A DNA stretch of 64,000 bases from contig MEHQ01003547.1 of assembly GCA_008828725.1 (NCBI GenBank), positions 378,863-442,862 of the forward strand, in the 5' to 3' direction. Both the position numbers and the translations under genes were made by a program. This document shows positions 53,541 through 64,000 of the stretch, one piece after another; positions within the stretch are counted from its first letter, which is position 1, and each line of letters starts with the position of its first letter. The DNA comes from Saccharina japonica. Its lineage: Eukaryota > Sar > Phaeophyceae > Laminariales > Laminariaceae. The notes under the pieces were generated by a model. The model was not told the origin of the DNA, searched no databases, and saw nothing but the letters and a program-made list of their open reading frames with translations.

Positions 53541-54118
53541 TTTCGCGGCCGAAAAGCGCAGGCAGACCCGATCAGTAGCAGAGAAGTATCAGGTACTGTA
53601 TATTTCATACCTGGAATATGTATTCTTCTCCCCCGTTCGCTAAATGAATTATAGTGTGGATGGGGGTGAACTAAAATGAAATAACCAACTACTTGAGCTA
53701 GTGTGGGTTGAATAAGTTAGCAGAAGGGGAAGAACAATATCGGTCTCCACATTTACATGGGCGATGGTGATTTTCACCATTCCGCTCTCATGCGCGCGGC
53801 GTTCACGGTGATTTCTCTCGATCTCCGTCCGACTCTAACCATCCCCACACGCCTGTCGTTCCGCTTGGGGGGGGGGGGGGGTAGACAAGCAATAAATCAA
53901 CGCCTACTCGACGTTGAATCCCCCAAATCTCTCGTCCGGTCAGCTCGAGGGGGAATCTAAAATCTAACTCCCTAAACCTTTAAAATTAAAAGTCTTCAGC
54001 TTGGGACAGAGAACGTCTCACCCTATACTCATGGAGCTTCGGACTTCTCCCACGGTAGCATGACAATTTTACTTGCATTTCTTTTTTCAGGACTACTCGT
54101 AGAGCATGCAACTAACTG

Positions 54119-54983
54119 CTGGTCGGGTTGCGAGAAAAAAACTTCTTCGAAGGCATGTTTCGGGGAAATATACCGAGCTCCTCACACGAGGAGATCATAG
54201 AATAAGCCGTCACCCCTAGAAGGGTGGCATTGCTCTTCGGTCCACAGCGGTGTACTATGATACAATAAAAAGCGCTTGCGAGGCAGGCACCTCATGGTGT
54301 TGCATATTCTTCTCCCTCTTTCGTGAAATTAATTAATTATTATTACACACATACACACACTTACTATATATATACGTATACATACTCACCATTCGTATCA
54401 TACGAAGCATTGCATCTGCGACGCCGTACACATTCTATATGCATGCATGCACTCGGAAGATACTTTTGCTCGACTTTTAGCTCTTCATCTTCCTCATCAT
54501 GCATTCGGAACTTAAATGTGGAATGTTAATGTTATTCGCTGGCAAGGATGTCATAAAAAAAAGGGGCCGGTCTCCTGGGGCGCGTCAAGGTCTCCTTTGG
54601 CCTTAGTACTAGTTTTAGCGTAGGGGGCGGTCAGTCAAGCGGTCAAGCCGTATGGATGGCGGCATCGAATGCATTGATTAGGGGGAGAGTTAAGACACGT
54701 CCTGAACAGATCATCGATTCCCGCTTCATGATCTAGGTATTTTAAGACCACGCCCATTTCTCGGTATTGTGTGATCTACGTACAGCAGCGCTCATGTTGC
54801 CGGGTGCGACCCGACTAAGTCCGCATGGTCTACAGTAGCACGTGTGTCGAGCGAATGCCGCCTTATAGGGGTGACGGCTTAGGCGGCTTTATCTTCTAAG
54901 CTCCTTACATACATGAGGAGCTAGCTCAATATCTCACCCGAATCATGAACTTCGAAGAAGGTTGTCCGCGCAAACCCGGCCGA
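54119..54983. mobile_element. About 865-bp TIR element (duplication copy 2)
   Basis: Counterpart of 49168-50032. Confidence 0.6.
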
Positions 54984-55307
54984 GATTATATTATACTGAT
55001 TACAGTATAGGAGCTAGTCGTAAAACAACTATACGAATTATTAGTAGCATTCCAACCGGTCCCAGTGACAAGAAATCCCAGTGATAAAATACTGCCTCAG
55101 AAGGCAAAAGCTAACTGATAGCCCTATAACCCCTACCGTGGGATGAGTCTTGATTATAGTATAGCTATACCATAATCAAGTCCCAAGGGGTATTAAGGGA
55201 AATATCCGCGCCGTGGGACGAGTCTGTCCTGGGTCGGGTCTGTACCGGTGTAATACGCAGATCCTGCACAACCTCTCGTAACGGCAGGTGAGGAACTAAA
55301 TGATCTA

Positions 55308-56113
55308 CAGTCCCTGTCCACGAACCTGTACTATCATTTTTTGGTTTGGGGAAAATCGTTTGTCTCGATGAAAATGAAAACAAGTCTAGTGGACAAGAGT
55401 TTTTTTTCGATTATCATAGGTGCCCAAATCCCCTGGGCATCTTTTTTTTTGTAAAAGTGGTGTCGGAATAAAAATAGCATCTGTTGAATTAGGGGGCCAG
55501 AACACCTGTTTTTTATGTAGTAGGAACAAAATTCGAGTAATTCCTGTAGGAAAAAGATCAAATTCGAATGGAAACATGACGCCAACTAATTCATCGACGG
55601 AGCTCTATCGGCATTAGCAATAGGAACAAAAAGGGATTTTTATTTTTCGAAAAATACTAAATATTGACCGAGTAGTTACGTTTTGAAAATTTGGCGCAGT
55701 CCACACTAATTACTATTAATACCTGGTGGTGGTGATTTTCCGATTTTTTCAGAACGTCACAGCTCGGTCAATATTGAGAATTTTCGGGTAAAAAAAGAAA
55801 AAAAAAAGTTGTTTTTGTTGCTAATGCCGAAAGAACTCCGTGGATAAATTAGTGGTGTCATGCTTCAATTCGAATTTGACCATCTTTTCAACAGGAATTT
55901 CCTCTGTTTTCCTGTAGTAAAAACAGGTTTTCTGGTCCTAATTCAACAGATAATATTTGTTTCCGAATATTTAGTTAAGAACAAAAGATGCCCCACGTAC
56001 AGTAGTTGGGCACCTACTCGAAAAAAACAGTCGTCCTTAATTAGAGTTTTTTTAATCGAGAAACACGATTTTCCCTAAACCAAAAAACAAATTCAGGTTC
56101 GCTGACAGGGACG
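55308..56113. mobile_element. 806-bp fold-back element (duplication copy 2)
   Basis: Counterpart of 50357-51162 with the same TA flanks. Confidence 0.8.
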
Positions 56114-56824
56114 TATTATATTTTTAAAAAAATGAAAAACAACAGCTGTGAGAACGAGGATTTCGTCGAAACCCATCTTTGCAAGCCGCGTGGGATGCTT
56201 CGATCACGCAAACTACGGGGTTTGACGGGAACAAAATCTGACAGCTGTGGAACTGGACGTATTATATGTATGATCCTCATCTGCCCGAGGGGTGGAAAGT
56301 TGTACTTATTGATCTCGCGCGGATCGTCGCCAACTTCGGAGTTAACGTTTCTACCGCTTCAACAAAATAGCCAACTCTAAATTCAAGTTGTTTGCTCCGA
56401 AAACGGGGCAGGGCAGCAGTTGTAAGGGGGTGAAGTGTGCATCTCGCGCATCCGACTGCGATCTGTATAGCATTCGACGGGGAATGTTGTGGAAAAATAT
56501 AATGTATGCTTGAATCGGCACGAACTATTAGGGTAGGGCTTTTGTTTATCAGAACGAGGAAAGGCGAGCACAGCATTCAAATTTGACTACTATTATTAGG
56601 GTGTTTGCGGAGAATTTGGTTGAACTCAATTTGGTTGGGCTCCTTGTGCACTGTTTCCGATATATTGTTCTCCCCATTTTGCAAAATTAATTAATAATAT
56701 ACGAAGCATTTTATTATACATACGAAAACTTTGTTACTAGTATTACGCAGTAGAGTACAAACGTTAGCCTTGTAATAGAAGGAATTTAGATTTTTATAAT
56801 AAATTTTGCAAAAGGGATCAAAAT

Positions 56825-57926
56825 GATCCCCAGCCCATACGAACCTTCCTAAAAGTTAATCAACCCAATAAAAAATTGTTGAAAGTAGCATTTTGCCCAC
56901 TTTCGAAACTGGGTTGGGGTTATTTATTAGGAAACAGATAACAAGAAACCCAACCAATTTCGTCGCTCGTGCTTTTTGTCAAAGTCAACTCTTGTTGAAT
57001 AAATGGTCTACACATAGACGGTTTCATACTTGTGAACCCATGAAAAACATCCAATCGACTGTTCTACGAACCCTCTGGTCGGTGAGAAAAAATCGAGAAA
57101 TGTGAGACTAAACTATGAGAACTTCAATCGATAAAAAACGCAGATAACACATCCCCTCCCCTCCCCTCCTTCCCCCCCCCCCCCCCCCCCCTCTCCCCTC
57201 CTCCTCCCTCCCTCCCTCCCTCCTCCCTCCTCCTCTCTCTCCCCGCCTCCTCCCAAGATCCATTTTCCGTCTCTTCGTGCGGTGGAATGTTTAATTCACT
57301 GGCCAAGAAAAAAAAGCACCAAACCAATGAAAATTGTGCTGCAGGAAGCGAACAAAACACTAAACAAAACGCTAGAAGTACGAAGTTAATACGATACTTT
57401 TATATCCCTTCAGAATGATTTTTTATCCCACACTAAATTCCAATATTGTCCCCCAAAAACGGGGGACCAGTTCTTAAGGTAACGGTGTTATCGTGAGATC
57501 TTCCAGGGGCCGGACTCTTCGTTGCTGCGGGCTCAGGAAGAAGCATTTCCTAGTGGAATCAACGGTACTGGCGTAGACCCACCCAACCCGACTGGACGAT
57601 AGGTGGCGCACCTCTAAAAGTTTATGGACCTCCTCGCGTAAAGATGTTATATACCTGAGCTTGAGAAGACTGGTAATACGTACAACACTCGATGGACAAT
57701 ACCATTGCCAGTAGGTCTACAGTGAGGGGGGGGGGGTTATTCCGTTATTTTCACTACGTATGCCGCGAGCGGTACTCGGTACTTAATACTAAAAATCCGA
57801 CGAACGCATATGTTTTTTTTTGTTAACCCTACAAAACCAATACACTGTACCAAAAAGGACAGAAACAAACGGAAACCCGCTGCGCCTGTTTTTGTATTAT
57901 CGCGAAATGCGGACCGAGTACTCGAG
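56825..57926. other. No supported gene; CT-rich tract inside
   Basis: 57150-57250 is a CCCTCC/CCTCCT low-complexity run. Near 57445 is the GTCCCCCAAAAACGGGGGACC motif also found at 11.63 kb. Confidence 0.5.
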
Positions 57927-58878
57927 CAGTGTTGTGAACCGATAACCGAAAGTCGATTTTTTCGGTCGTTTTTTTTCGGTTTTTCCCGACCGAAAACCGA
58001 CTTTTTTTTTCGGTTTTTCGGTTTGAAAAAAAACCGAAACCGAAAAACCGACTCGGTTTTTTTCGGTCGGTTTTTTTTTCCCCGTCCCCTAAGTCAATAA
58101 CGCCTACATATCTACATGGAAACCCCGTTATGTATGGACATCTGATACGCACACAGCACCCAGCACATAGCACACAGCCCGCAGCAGCAGCAACAGCAGT
58201 CGCACAGGGCACGGGGTACAGCGGTACAGGGTACAGCAGTGCGTCGCGAGATTGTGAAGGATAGCCATGTCCGGTTCAGGCGGCAGTGCTGACTCTGACC
58301 TTGTGCCGGAGGCAGAGGCGGGTGCAGGCAAAGGGGAGGTGGAAGTGGAGAGCTCGGACGATGATACCGTGAAGGTTGTGAGCAAGCCTCTCGGTGGTCG
58401 AGTTGCAGCGTCAAAGGCGGCGGCAGGCTTCGTGACCTGCAGACAGTCGAACTGTGTTCTTTACAAGAAACACGGCTGGCTCCGCCATGTCGACAAGGAT
58501 CGAGCTCTGTGGCCGACCTGCGCCATTCCTGTGCCGTGCAAAAACACTGCTGTACCTGTAGCTATTGTCGGTTGCAGATTATAAATATGCATGTCGTCCT
58601 GTACCGTGTGTGTGTGGCGCAGCAGACGCAGGTACTGCAGGAGGGCCACTTGACACCATACCGTCACATTATGCCAACACATGCGCACCGAACCCTTCGA
58701 AATGTAGACCAATTGGCTAGTTTAGTCGGGAAACCGACCGAAAAACCGACCGAAAATTTTCGGTTTCGGTTTCGGTTTTTTTCGGTTTAAAAAAAAAAAA
58801 CGACCGAAACCGACCGACTTTTCGGCGAGAAACCGAAAAACCGACCGAGTCCATTTTCATTTTCGGTTCACAACACTG
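57927..58878. mobile_element. 952-bp hAT-like element, 15-bp perfect TIRs
   Basis: Both tips are CAGTGTTGTGAACCG in inverted orientation. Inside each tip is a long stretch of CGGTTTTT / AACCGAAA repeats that are themselves complementary. The 8-bp flanks (TACTCGAG and CTCCTGAG) share CTC and GAG and could be an eroded hAT target duplication. The element is far too short for a full transposase, so it is probably an internally deleted copy. Confidence 0.65.
58267..58584 (+). CDS. 105-residue ORF inside the hAT-like element, function unknown
   Basis: ATG start. The Gly/Ser/Glu/Asp-rich N-terminus (GEVEVESSDDDTVKVV) is followed by a segment with spaced Cys and His (FVTCRQSNCVLYKKHGWLRHV) that could be the start of a BED-type or other zinc-binding region, but the pattern is incomplete. 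It sits centrally between the TIRs, so it is most simply the 5' remnant of the transposase gene. Confidence 0.35.
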   Translation: MSGSGGSADSDLVPEAEAGAGKGEVEVESSDDDTVKVVSKPLGGRVAASKAAAGFVTCRQSNCVLYKKHGWLRHVDKDRALWPTCAIPVPCKNTAVPVAIVGCRL

Positions 58879-59040
58879 CTCCTGAGACTACCAGTAGCCT
58901 TATGCCAGTGCTCCTGACCCACAAATCGTACCAGATAAAGTACCAAATATATTACGGTTTTTGTGGTGGTCCGCACATTGTTTCAGATTGTCCAAAACGA
59001 GCGGCGAAGCCTCGCACGGGTCGAGCTTTGGCCTGGACTT

Positions 59041-59075
59041 CGTAAGGTTGGGGTTAGGGTTAGAGTTGGGTTGGG
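59041..59075 (+). repeat. Short telomere-like tract
   Basis: GGTTGGGGTTAGGGTTAGAG and a following GGGTTGGG. Confidence 0.6.
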
Positions 59076-59342
59076 TCGACGGCTTCTCGTGGTTTGATTT
59101 TAAAAAAACACCCAAAAACACGTAAAACCAGCAAGAAATAATAATATATTTGGTACTTTATCAGGTACGATTTGTTGATAAGACCGGTAAAGGCGCCTCC
59201 TGAAACTACAGTAGTGAGTGACAGCGAGTTAAACTTTGTTGGAAAGTTTCGGCCGGATGCTCCGCTGATGCTACGTCGAAATACCGGGCCTGGTATGTGT
59301 CATGCGGAAGTTTTCGCGCTCTGAGAAGCACGATAACCGCTA

Positions 59343-59525
59343 CAGAGTACAGGACACCAATTAAAGAAAACAACGACCAGTACGTATGAAAGTCACGCAG
59401 GGATTCACAGGGAACTAAGAAATTTGGGAGCGGTTTTTCTCATAGTGTAGAACGCACCCATGCTAAAATAAGAAATCCAGCCTAGACCAGCTTTCCTGTT
59501 TCTTATTAGGTGTCTTGTACTGCTG
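59343..59525. mobile_element. 183-bp mariner-like MITE (family F), TA target duplication
   Basis: The ends CAGAGTACAGGACACC and (complement) CAGCAGTACAAGACACC are flanked by TA. The internal words AAATCCAGCCTAGACCAG and CCTGTTTCTTATTAGG match the 39626 copy. Confidence 0.7.
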
Positions 59526-59756
59526 TACTACTGTGGCATCCACTTTAGGTTAGGGCTATGGTTCAGGTGACGCTGGACATTGTTCAGCGGGGGCGGCGTC
59601 GGCGGCAGGAAAACGGTGGTGGTGGCGATAGCAGCGGTGGCGGAGGTGCCTGTTGCCGGCATTGGTGTTGCTGGTTCACTTACTTGATGGTGTGGCTACT
59701 GTTGCTGTTGTGGTGTTTGTGTTTTGTTTTTTTTGTGTGTTTTTTTTCAGTAGATC

Positions 59757-59826
59757 GGAATGTTTAGTATGAGTGGTCAATGTTGAAGCTTATGCTCCAC
59801 ATTGTCGGACGGCAAATGCCATAATA
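59757..59826 (+). repeat. Repeat family E, copy 2
   Basis: GGAATGTTTAGTATGAGTGG, TCAATGTTGAAGCTTATGCTCC, ACATTGTCGGACGGCAAA; matches 40935-40993. Confidence 0.55.
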
Positions 59827-59829
59827 AAA

Positions 59830-60429
59830 GCAACAAAACATGCTATATTCACAATATTAATAAAAGGACACAACGAAACAAATCAACACTGCCTCAAAAG
59901 CTTCAAGCAATCTACCAAATTGTCAATAAATCAATCAACAAGAATCAACCATATATTGCCTTCGCTTGGCCCAGCCGGAACGGGAACCGTTTGTGTGTAG
60001 GGGGCACCAGCTGGGTGGGGGTTGGTAGCACGTACTTCGTATATGATGGATAACGAAGCGTCCGCGCTGTGGCATACTTGGATTTGAGTGAGTTCGAGCC
60101 GGCCGTGGACGGCAAGAACGCGAAGAAGCATACTCTGTGCTAGAGACACTGCTGTGTCTTCCTAAGCGCAAGCTTTGCTTGCGCGGCCGATAGTTCGCAC
60201 GTGACTCTACTCGGTCCGATAAGGAAACTACAATCAAACGCCTCGCCGTGCCGAGCGGCTTCTTCTCCACCCAACGCACATGTATACTACAGTCGAAACA
60301 AATGGACAAGCCAGCAGCCGCTGTGACTACCAAGACCCCAAGACCCAAGCAGTCGCCTCGGTATATTTTGTGAGTTTGTGCCCCGATGCTCCTCGCATTC
60401 AAGTATTCCGGCCTGCGGTCTCTTCCCGT
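59830..60429. other. No supported gene
   Basis: Only short frames; nothing recognised. Confidence 0.35.
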
Positions 60430-60960
60430 CATTTTACCGTCATCAACAACACTTTTCCCGCCCTTTCCCGGCCAAACATGTCACCATGCCCTCTTACTGT
60501 CCCGTCAAAACCAACGAAAAATATTTCCATTCCTACCCGCCAAGACCCCCATTCGCTGTTTTCCCATCCCTTACCATCCAGATGTCCTTCCCCGCAAAAA
60601 TTACCGTATATTCCAGTCAACCAAAGATCTCCCGCCGTAACTTACCGTCCCTTCCAAGTAAAGACAACACTTCACGCCGTCATGTACCGTCCCTTCCCGT
60701 TAACATGATACTTCGAAGTATATCCTTGTCCTCGCGTCACGTCCAGAAAATGGTTCCCGCCAAAAATTGCCATCTCTCCCCGCCAAGATTTTTTTCTCAC
60801 CGTGAACTACCATCCCGTCCCGTCAGGAAAACATTTCCCGCTTTCCCGTCCTACTCGTACAGCTTCCCGTAAAACAATATAGCTTCAAATTTACCGTTTC
60901 ACCCCGTCCCGCCCTGAGTGTGTCTCCCTTCAAAACTTCTTCCTGTTCCGCCCCGTCACG
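60430..60960 (+). repeat. Degenerate CCCGTC/CCCGCC tandem region
   Basis: TTTCCCGCC, CCGTCCCTTCCC, TACCGTCCC and CCCGTCA words recur every 30-45 bases. The open forward frames are stop-poor because of composition, not selection that I can see. Confidence 0.5.
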
Positions 60961-61304
60961 AGTTTTCGTTACGATGATATTAAATCTTGGGGGAACAAAG
61001 GCGAGCGAAGCGCACCCATATTTTCGCTTGTCCTTTCCGTATACGTACCAGTACGTTTCCGTACACGCTCATCGTGGTTTTGTTAGGTGTAAGAAGGGAA
61101 AGTGGGATATATGTTGATTCAGGGTGATAGGCTGCTGGGGTATTAGAAGACATTCAATCCAGTTCGGAATGGAACATGTACGATATATATTGTCGAAAGG
61201 CAACACTAACAATACTATATAGAGAGAGTGACAACAGAGTGACAACAGAGTTACACGACAATCAGCATCTGCCGGAAAATGCTGATCGATGCACACGCCT
61301 CCTC

Positions 61305-61911
61305 TCACATTTCCAGCGCTGGCGCTGTTGTCCGCGTCTTGAAGTCGGAGGCCGACGCCACGACTCTGAAGATCTCCTTCTCGGCTCCGGCTTGCCGTCC
61401 AACGATGGAGTAGACCTCGTCCTTGAACTTCTGCCAGTCTTTGGCTACCGAGTCCCAGTAGTAGCCGCGTACCAGCAGCAATTCGCAGCCTGCCGGGAAC
61501 AAGACTTCGTACTCCTGAGTCCTGTCCAATGGCTCCATACGGAAGTCCCGCAAGAGTGTCGTATTGCCCACAAAACCTTCCCGTCTCCCCGCGTCATCGA
61601 ATTCTTCCCTCTCGAGCTCATCCAGCAACTTCTCAACCGCAGGGTTAGCCTCGCTGTCGTTGGTGTTCCCGAATTTGCGCTGGGGGTTCGCGGAAACGGA
61701 AACCGCAACTCCGCTCCACTCGACGCTGCTGGCTGTGCTGGCGCTGATGGAACGTTCGGAGTTCTTCACCTTGTCGCCGCCTTGGTGGTGCTGCGTCGTA
61801 CTGTCGCCTTGGCGAACCGAATACGAGACGGTGTAAAAGCTCGAGTTGGCCAACACGAGACTTGCCCGAGCCTGCTGGTGTTGTTGTTGCTGTTGCTGCT
61901 GCTGCTGCTGT

Positions 61912-61956
<45 letters not shown>

Positions 61957-61988
61957 TTCTGCTTGTTAACCGACTTGCTGCCAAACAT
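61305..61988 (-). CDS. Hypothetical 227-residue protein with polyglutamine tract
   Basis: Intact frame from ATG 61988 (MFGSKSVNKQKE) to TGA 61305. A run of about 25 Gln coded by mixed CAG and CAA (about residues 13-40) is followed by a Ser-rich stretch and an apparently globular region: NPAVEKLLDELEREEFDD, then YEVLFPAGCELLLVRGYYWD, KDWQKFKDEVYSIV and EKEIFRVVASASDF. I recognise no family. Mixed Gln codons, a balanced hydrophobic pattern and a clean stop favour a real protein or a single exon of one. The frame extends upstream past the ATG only to a GTG. There is no signal peptide or membrane helix. Confidence 0.5.
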
Positions 61989-62390
61989 GGGGGGGGAAGT
62001 AAACGATGGCGTCCAACGTGGCACAACAGGACATTTTAGCACATGATATCAATCGCGTTTGTTTTGCGTTTACGCGTTACCGCTAGGGTTTCCAACCCCT
62101 TTATGATGGCGGGTTCACACAATTTGCTCCACTGCCGTCTTTATCGGGATACGTACCGCAGCGTACCGTACCGCCACTTATCGTGTTATGTCCGACATTG
62201 GTGGTTGCCGTGATTGCTCAACACCGCCAAGATATATATATCCCAACAGCAGCGGCAGAAAAAAACACACATTAAAAAACACAAAACATATACCTGGTAC
62301 GTAACAAGAAACACAAGATTACCCCGTAGTATGATAATGCCGCCTGCATATCGGAAATATCCTTGCATTTTGTAATACCGGTGGTCAGAG

Positions 62391-62718
62391 CTGTGAGTCG
62401 GCAGGGTTTCGCCGCTAATAACTAGTTGGTATGTGCCATTAGCCAACTAACTGACTTAGTCAACAAGTCGGCCGGTGAAACCAGCTGATGGCCACCCGAC
62501 TTGCCGCCCTAAGTCAGGCGAGCGAATCAAGCATAACCAGCCCTCCCCGGCACAGAGCCCCCCGCCCATACAACAAAATGCACCCCGCATTCAACAACCC
62601 TTTCTACAAGTATGGAAGTCCAATAAGTGGGGAAATCGGCACCTCCGGGAAACGACTATTAGTAACTATTAGTGCGACTAATAACTAGCTGGTGACTTGA
62701 GGCATGCCGACTCACAAC
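62391..62718. mobile_element. Possible 330-bp TIR element
   Basis: TGTGAGTCGGCAGGG at the left and GGCATGCCGACTCACA at the right are inverted. Inside, CTAATAACTAG(T/C)TGGT occurs twice in direct orientation. Weak support. Confidence 0.35.
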
Positions 62719-63153
62719 TCTATGAACAATCCTATCGCTGTGGCGACATTTTCTGGGAATTTTCTCCACACCCCCGCCCCTCTGCACGCAACCGCAATAC
62801 TACGGGTACTGAAACCCTTGCTCGCTCTGCTCGCTCGGATTCCAGGTCTCCTCATTACAAGAACGGTGGGAATGTGGAGCGTGACAGACGTCTTGAAGTG
62901 GTCAAACTCCTAACTGCATTAAGCCACTGCGTTGGCGGTTCTGTTTATTGTGTCCCTCCTTTTGCAAGATTAACTATTTCACTAATTACATTCGTCCTTG
63001 TTACTGTGTCCCAGCCATAGTCTTGGGATCGCTTTCATTATTAATCGATGCGCATCAGCGCAAAACACTTGCATGGTGGGTATGTGTTGGTGGGAGGAGT
63101 GGGTTGCTGGATGCGTCGGTTAGTCCGCAGGCTGGTTGAGCTCGCTCGGGTTT
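62719..63153. other. No supported gene
   Basis: Short frames only. Confidence 0.35.
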
Positions 63154-63447
63154 CAGTGCTCCTCATTGAAAACCGCACCGCACCGTACCCGCACCGTAGC
63201 AAATTAGTTGATTTTTAAATACCCTACCGCGGTTTAATGTTTGTGAAATTCGAACAGTGCGGTTCGGTGCGTGTTTTATTTTGAGAGTCGTACGGTGCGG
63301 TGCGGATTTCATGTTTTGATAGTCCTACGGCGCGGTTCGGTGCGGTTTTGTTCATCAGGCAAAATCACACGATGTGGTGCGGTTCGGTAAAACAGCACCG
63401 AACCGTGCCGCACCGTAACAAACTAAACCGCACCGTGAAAAGCCCTG
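63154..63447. repeat. GGTGC/GGTTC-rich repeat (family G), copy 2
   Basis: Begins CAGTGCTCCTCATTGAAAACCGC and ends GTGAAAAGCCCTG. The ends are CAG..CTG-like and the body is GCACCG on one side and CGGTGC on the other. Related to 39828-40055; possibly a hAT-type non-autonomous element. Confidence 0.45.
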
Positions 63448-63587
63448 TTAAAAAAACTAGCCCTAGATTTCATAGTTCTTGCGGCCTTTTTTAACTTCTT
63501 GCGCATTTTACGTTCTGTCTCGTTTCAGGATTCCTTTTGGTTTTAGTTATTTTTTCCTTGGTTGGGTTGTTTGTTGTGTTCTCGTCC

Positions 63588-63605
63588 TAACCCTAACCCT
63601 AACCC
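63588..63605 (-). repeat. Interstitial telomere-like (CCCTAA)3
   Basis: TAACCCTAACCCTAACCC, followed within about 20 bases by a family D copy. Confidence 0.8.
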
Positions 63606-63627
63606 ACAGAGTTTGTATATTTCTAGG

Positions 63628-63706
63628 ATGAATAATCAGGACGGACACTGGGTGCTACTGATGTCGTTGGGGAGGAAGTAAGGCCTAAGGTGAAGACAAC
63701 ACACAT
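63628..63706 (-). repeat. Repeat family D, partial copy
   Basis: GATGAATAATCAGGACGGACAC, TGGGTGCTACTGATGTCG, GGTGAAGACAACACACA. Confidence 0.5.
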
Positions 63707-63789
63707 ATAAAGCGATTTTACTATTCGAAAAGAAAAACGAGGCCTACACCGTGAAAAGCCTGAAATGTATTTTAATAGACAACCAGGCT

Positions 63790-63880
63790 ACGTAGCAGGC
63801 TGGTATACATAGCCGGCCACTGTTATGCTTGCCCTCGAATGCCACTAGAATTTGATTCGTGAGTTCGAATCTCACCGTGG
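63790..63880 (+). repeat. tRNA-like fragment (SINE head or tRNA pseudogene)
   Basis: GTGAGTTCGAATCTCAC forms a perfect T-arm (5-bp stem, 7-base loop), and upstream CCCTCGAATGCCACTA matches the head of the family C copy at 36460-36800. The 3' CGTGGTG has no partner for an acceptor stem, so it is not a functional tRNA. Confidence 0.5.
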
Positions 63881-64000
63881 TGAGATTTTGGACATATTTG
63901 CAAAAAAACAAAATAATCTGCTGGACCACCGGGGCGACCGGTATGTTAAATTCGTAGAATCCAAACGTGTCTACGGGTATGACATTATTGTTGCTGCGTG

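Larger units (their letters stand above)
52017..56824. repeat. 4.9-kb direct duplication, copy 2 (4808 bp)
   Basis: Lacks a 24-bp G-rich segment and a 59-bp poly-G/poly-C segment present in copy 1, and differs at a few positions elsewhere. It continues into unique sequence at 56825 (GATCCCCAGCCC), whereas copy 1 runs into the N. Confidence 0.9.

Noticed and set aside
47276..56580. Pairs of identical small ORFs at a constant offset
   Set aside because: They are identical because the whole 4.9-kb block is duplicated, not because a gene family is conserved; none shows a domain.
63790..63880. Functional tRNA gene
   Set aside because: The T-arm is perfect but no acceptor stem or anticodon arm can be formed.

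Overview
This is eukaryotic nuclear DNA, most likely from a stramenopile and plausibly a brown alga; that assignment is inference. The sequence shows one gene split by 13 spliceosomal introns averaging about 1.2 kb, sparse coding density, many small non-autonomous transposons and SINE-like repeats, and telomere-like TTAGGG/TTTAGGG-type tracts inside the sequence. There is no operon structure, CRISPR array, phage or virus signature.

Two genes are well supported. (1) 17498-18937 (+) is an intronless gene for a 479-residue secreted or plasma-membrane protein: a signal peptide, five Lin-12/Notch repeat (LNR) modules each exactly 34 residues long, one transmembrane helix and a short charged tail. 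(2) 28860-46918 (-) is a 14-exon gene I rebuilt by joining reading frames at splice sites. Exon phases agree at every junction and give a 928-residue MscS-family mechanosensitive channel with a canonical EF-hand just before the pore domain, the layout known from fission-yeast Msy1/Msy2. A third, weaker candidate is an intronless polyglutamine ORF at 61305-61988 (-). An interrupted ORF at 2398-3444 (-) is of unknown nature.

Region by region: 1-12.6 kb is repeats, with a 5'-truncated LINE (8.1-9.3 kb), SINE-like copies and a MITE nested in one of them. 12.6-16.2 kb holds a decayed copia-like retroelement. 17.5-18.9 kb is the LNR gene. 20-28.4 kb contains relics of a Helitron and a copia gag, a TIR element and minisatellites. 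28.9-46.9 kb is the channel gene, whose introns are packed with transposons (SINEs, MITEs, a LINE scrap, G-run-anchored repeats) that leave the exons intact. 47.0-56.8 kb is a near-identical direct duplication of a 4.9-kb block that itself contains a long fold-back element; single N bases in or beside it make an assembly artefact possible. 57-64 kb holds an internally deleted hAT-like element, mariner-like MITEs, the polyQ ORF and telomere-like repeats.

The genes share no visible pathway. Most of the interest lies in the channel gene, the LNR protein and several repeat families with well-defined ends.
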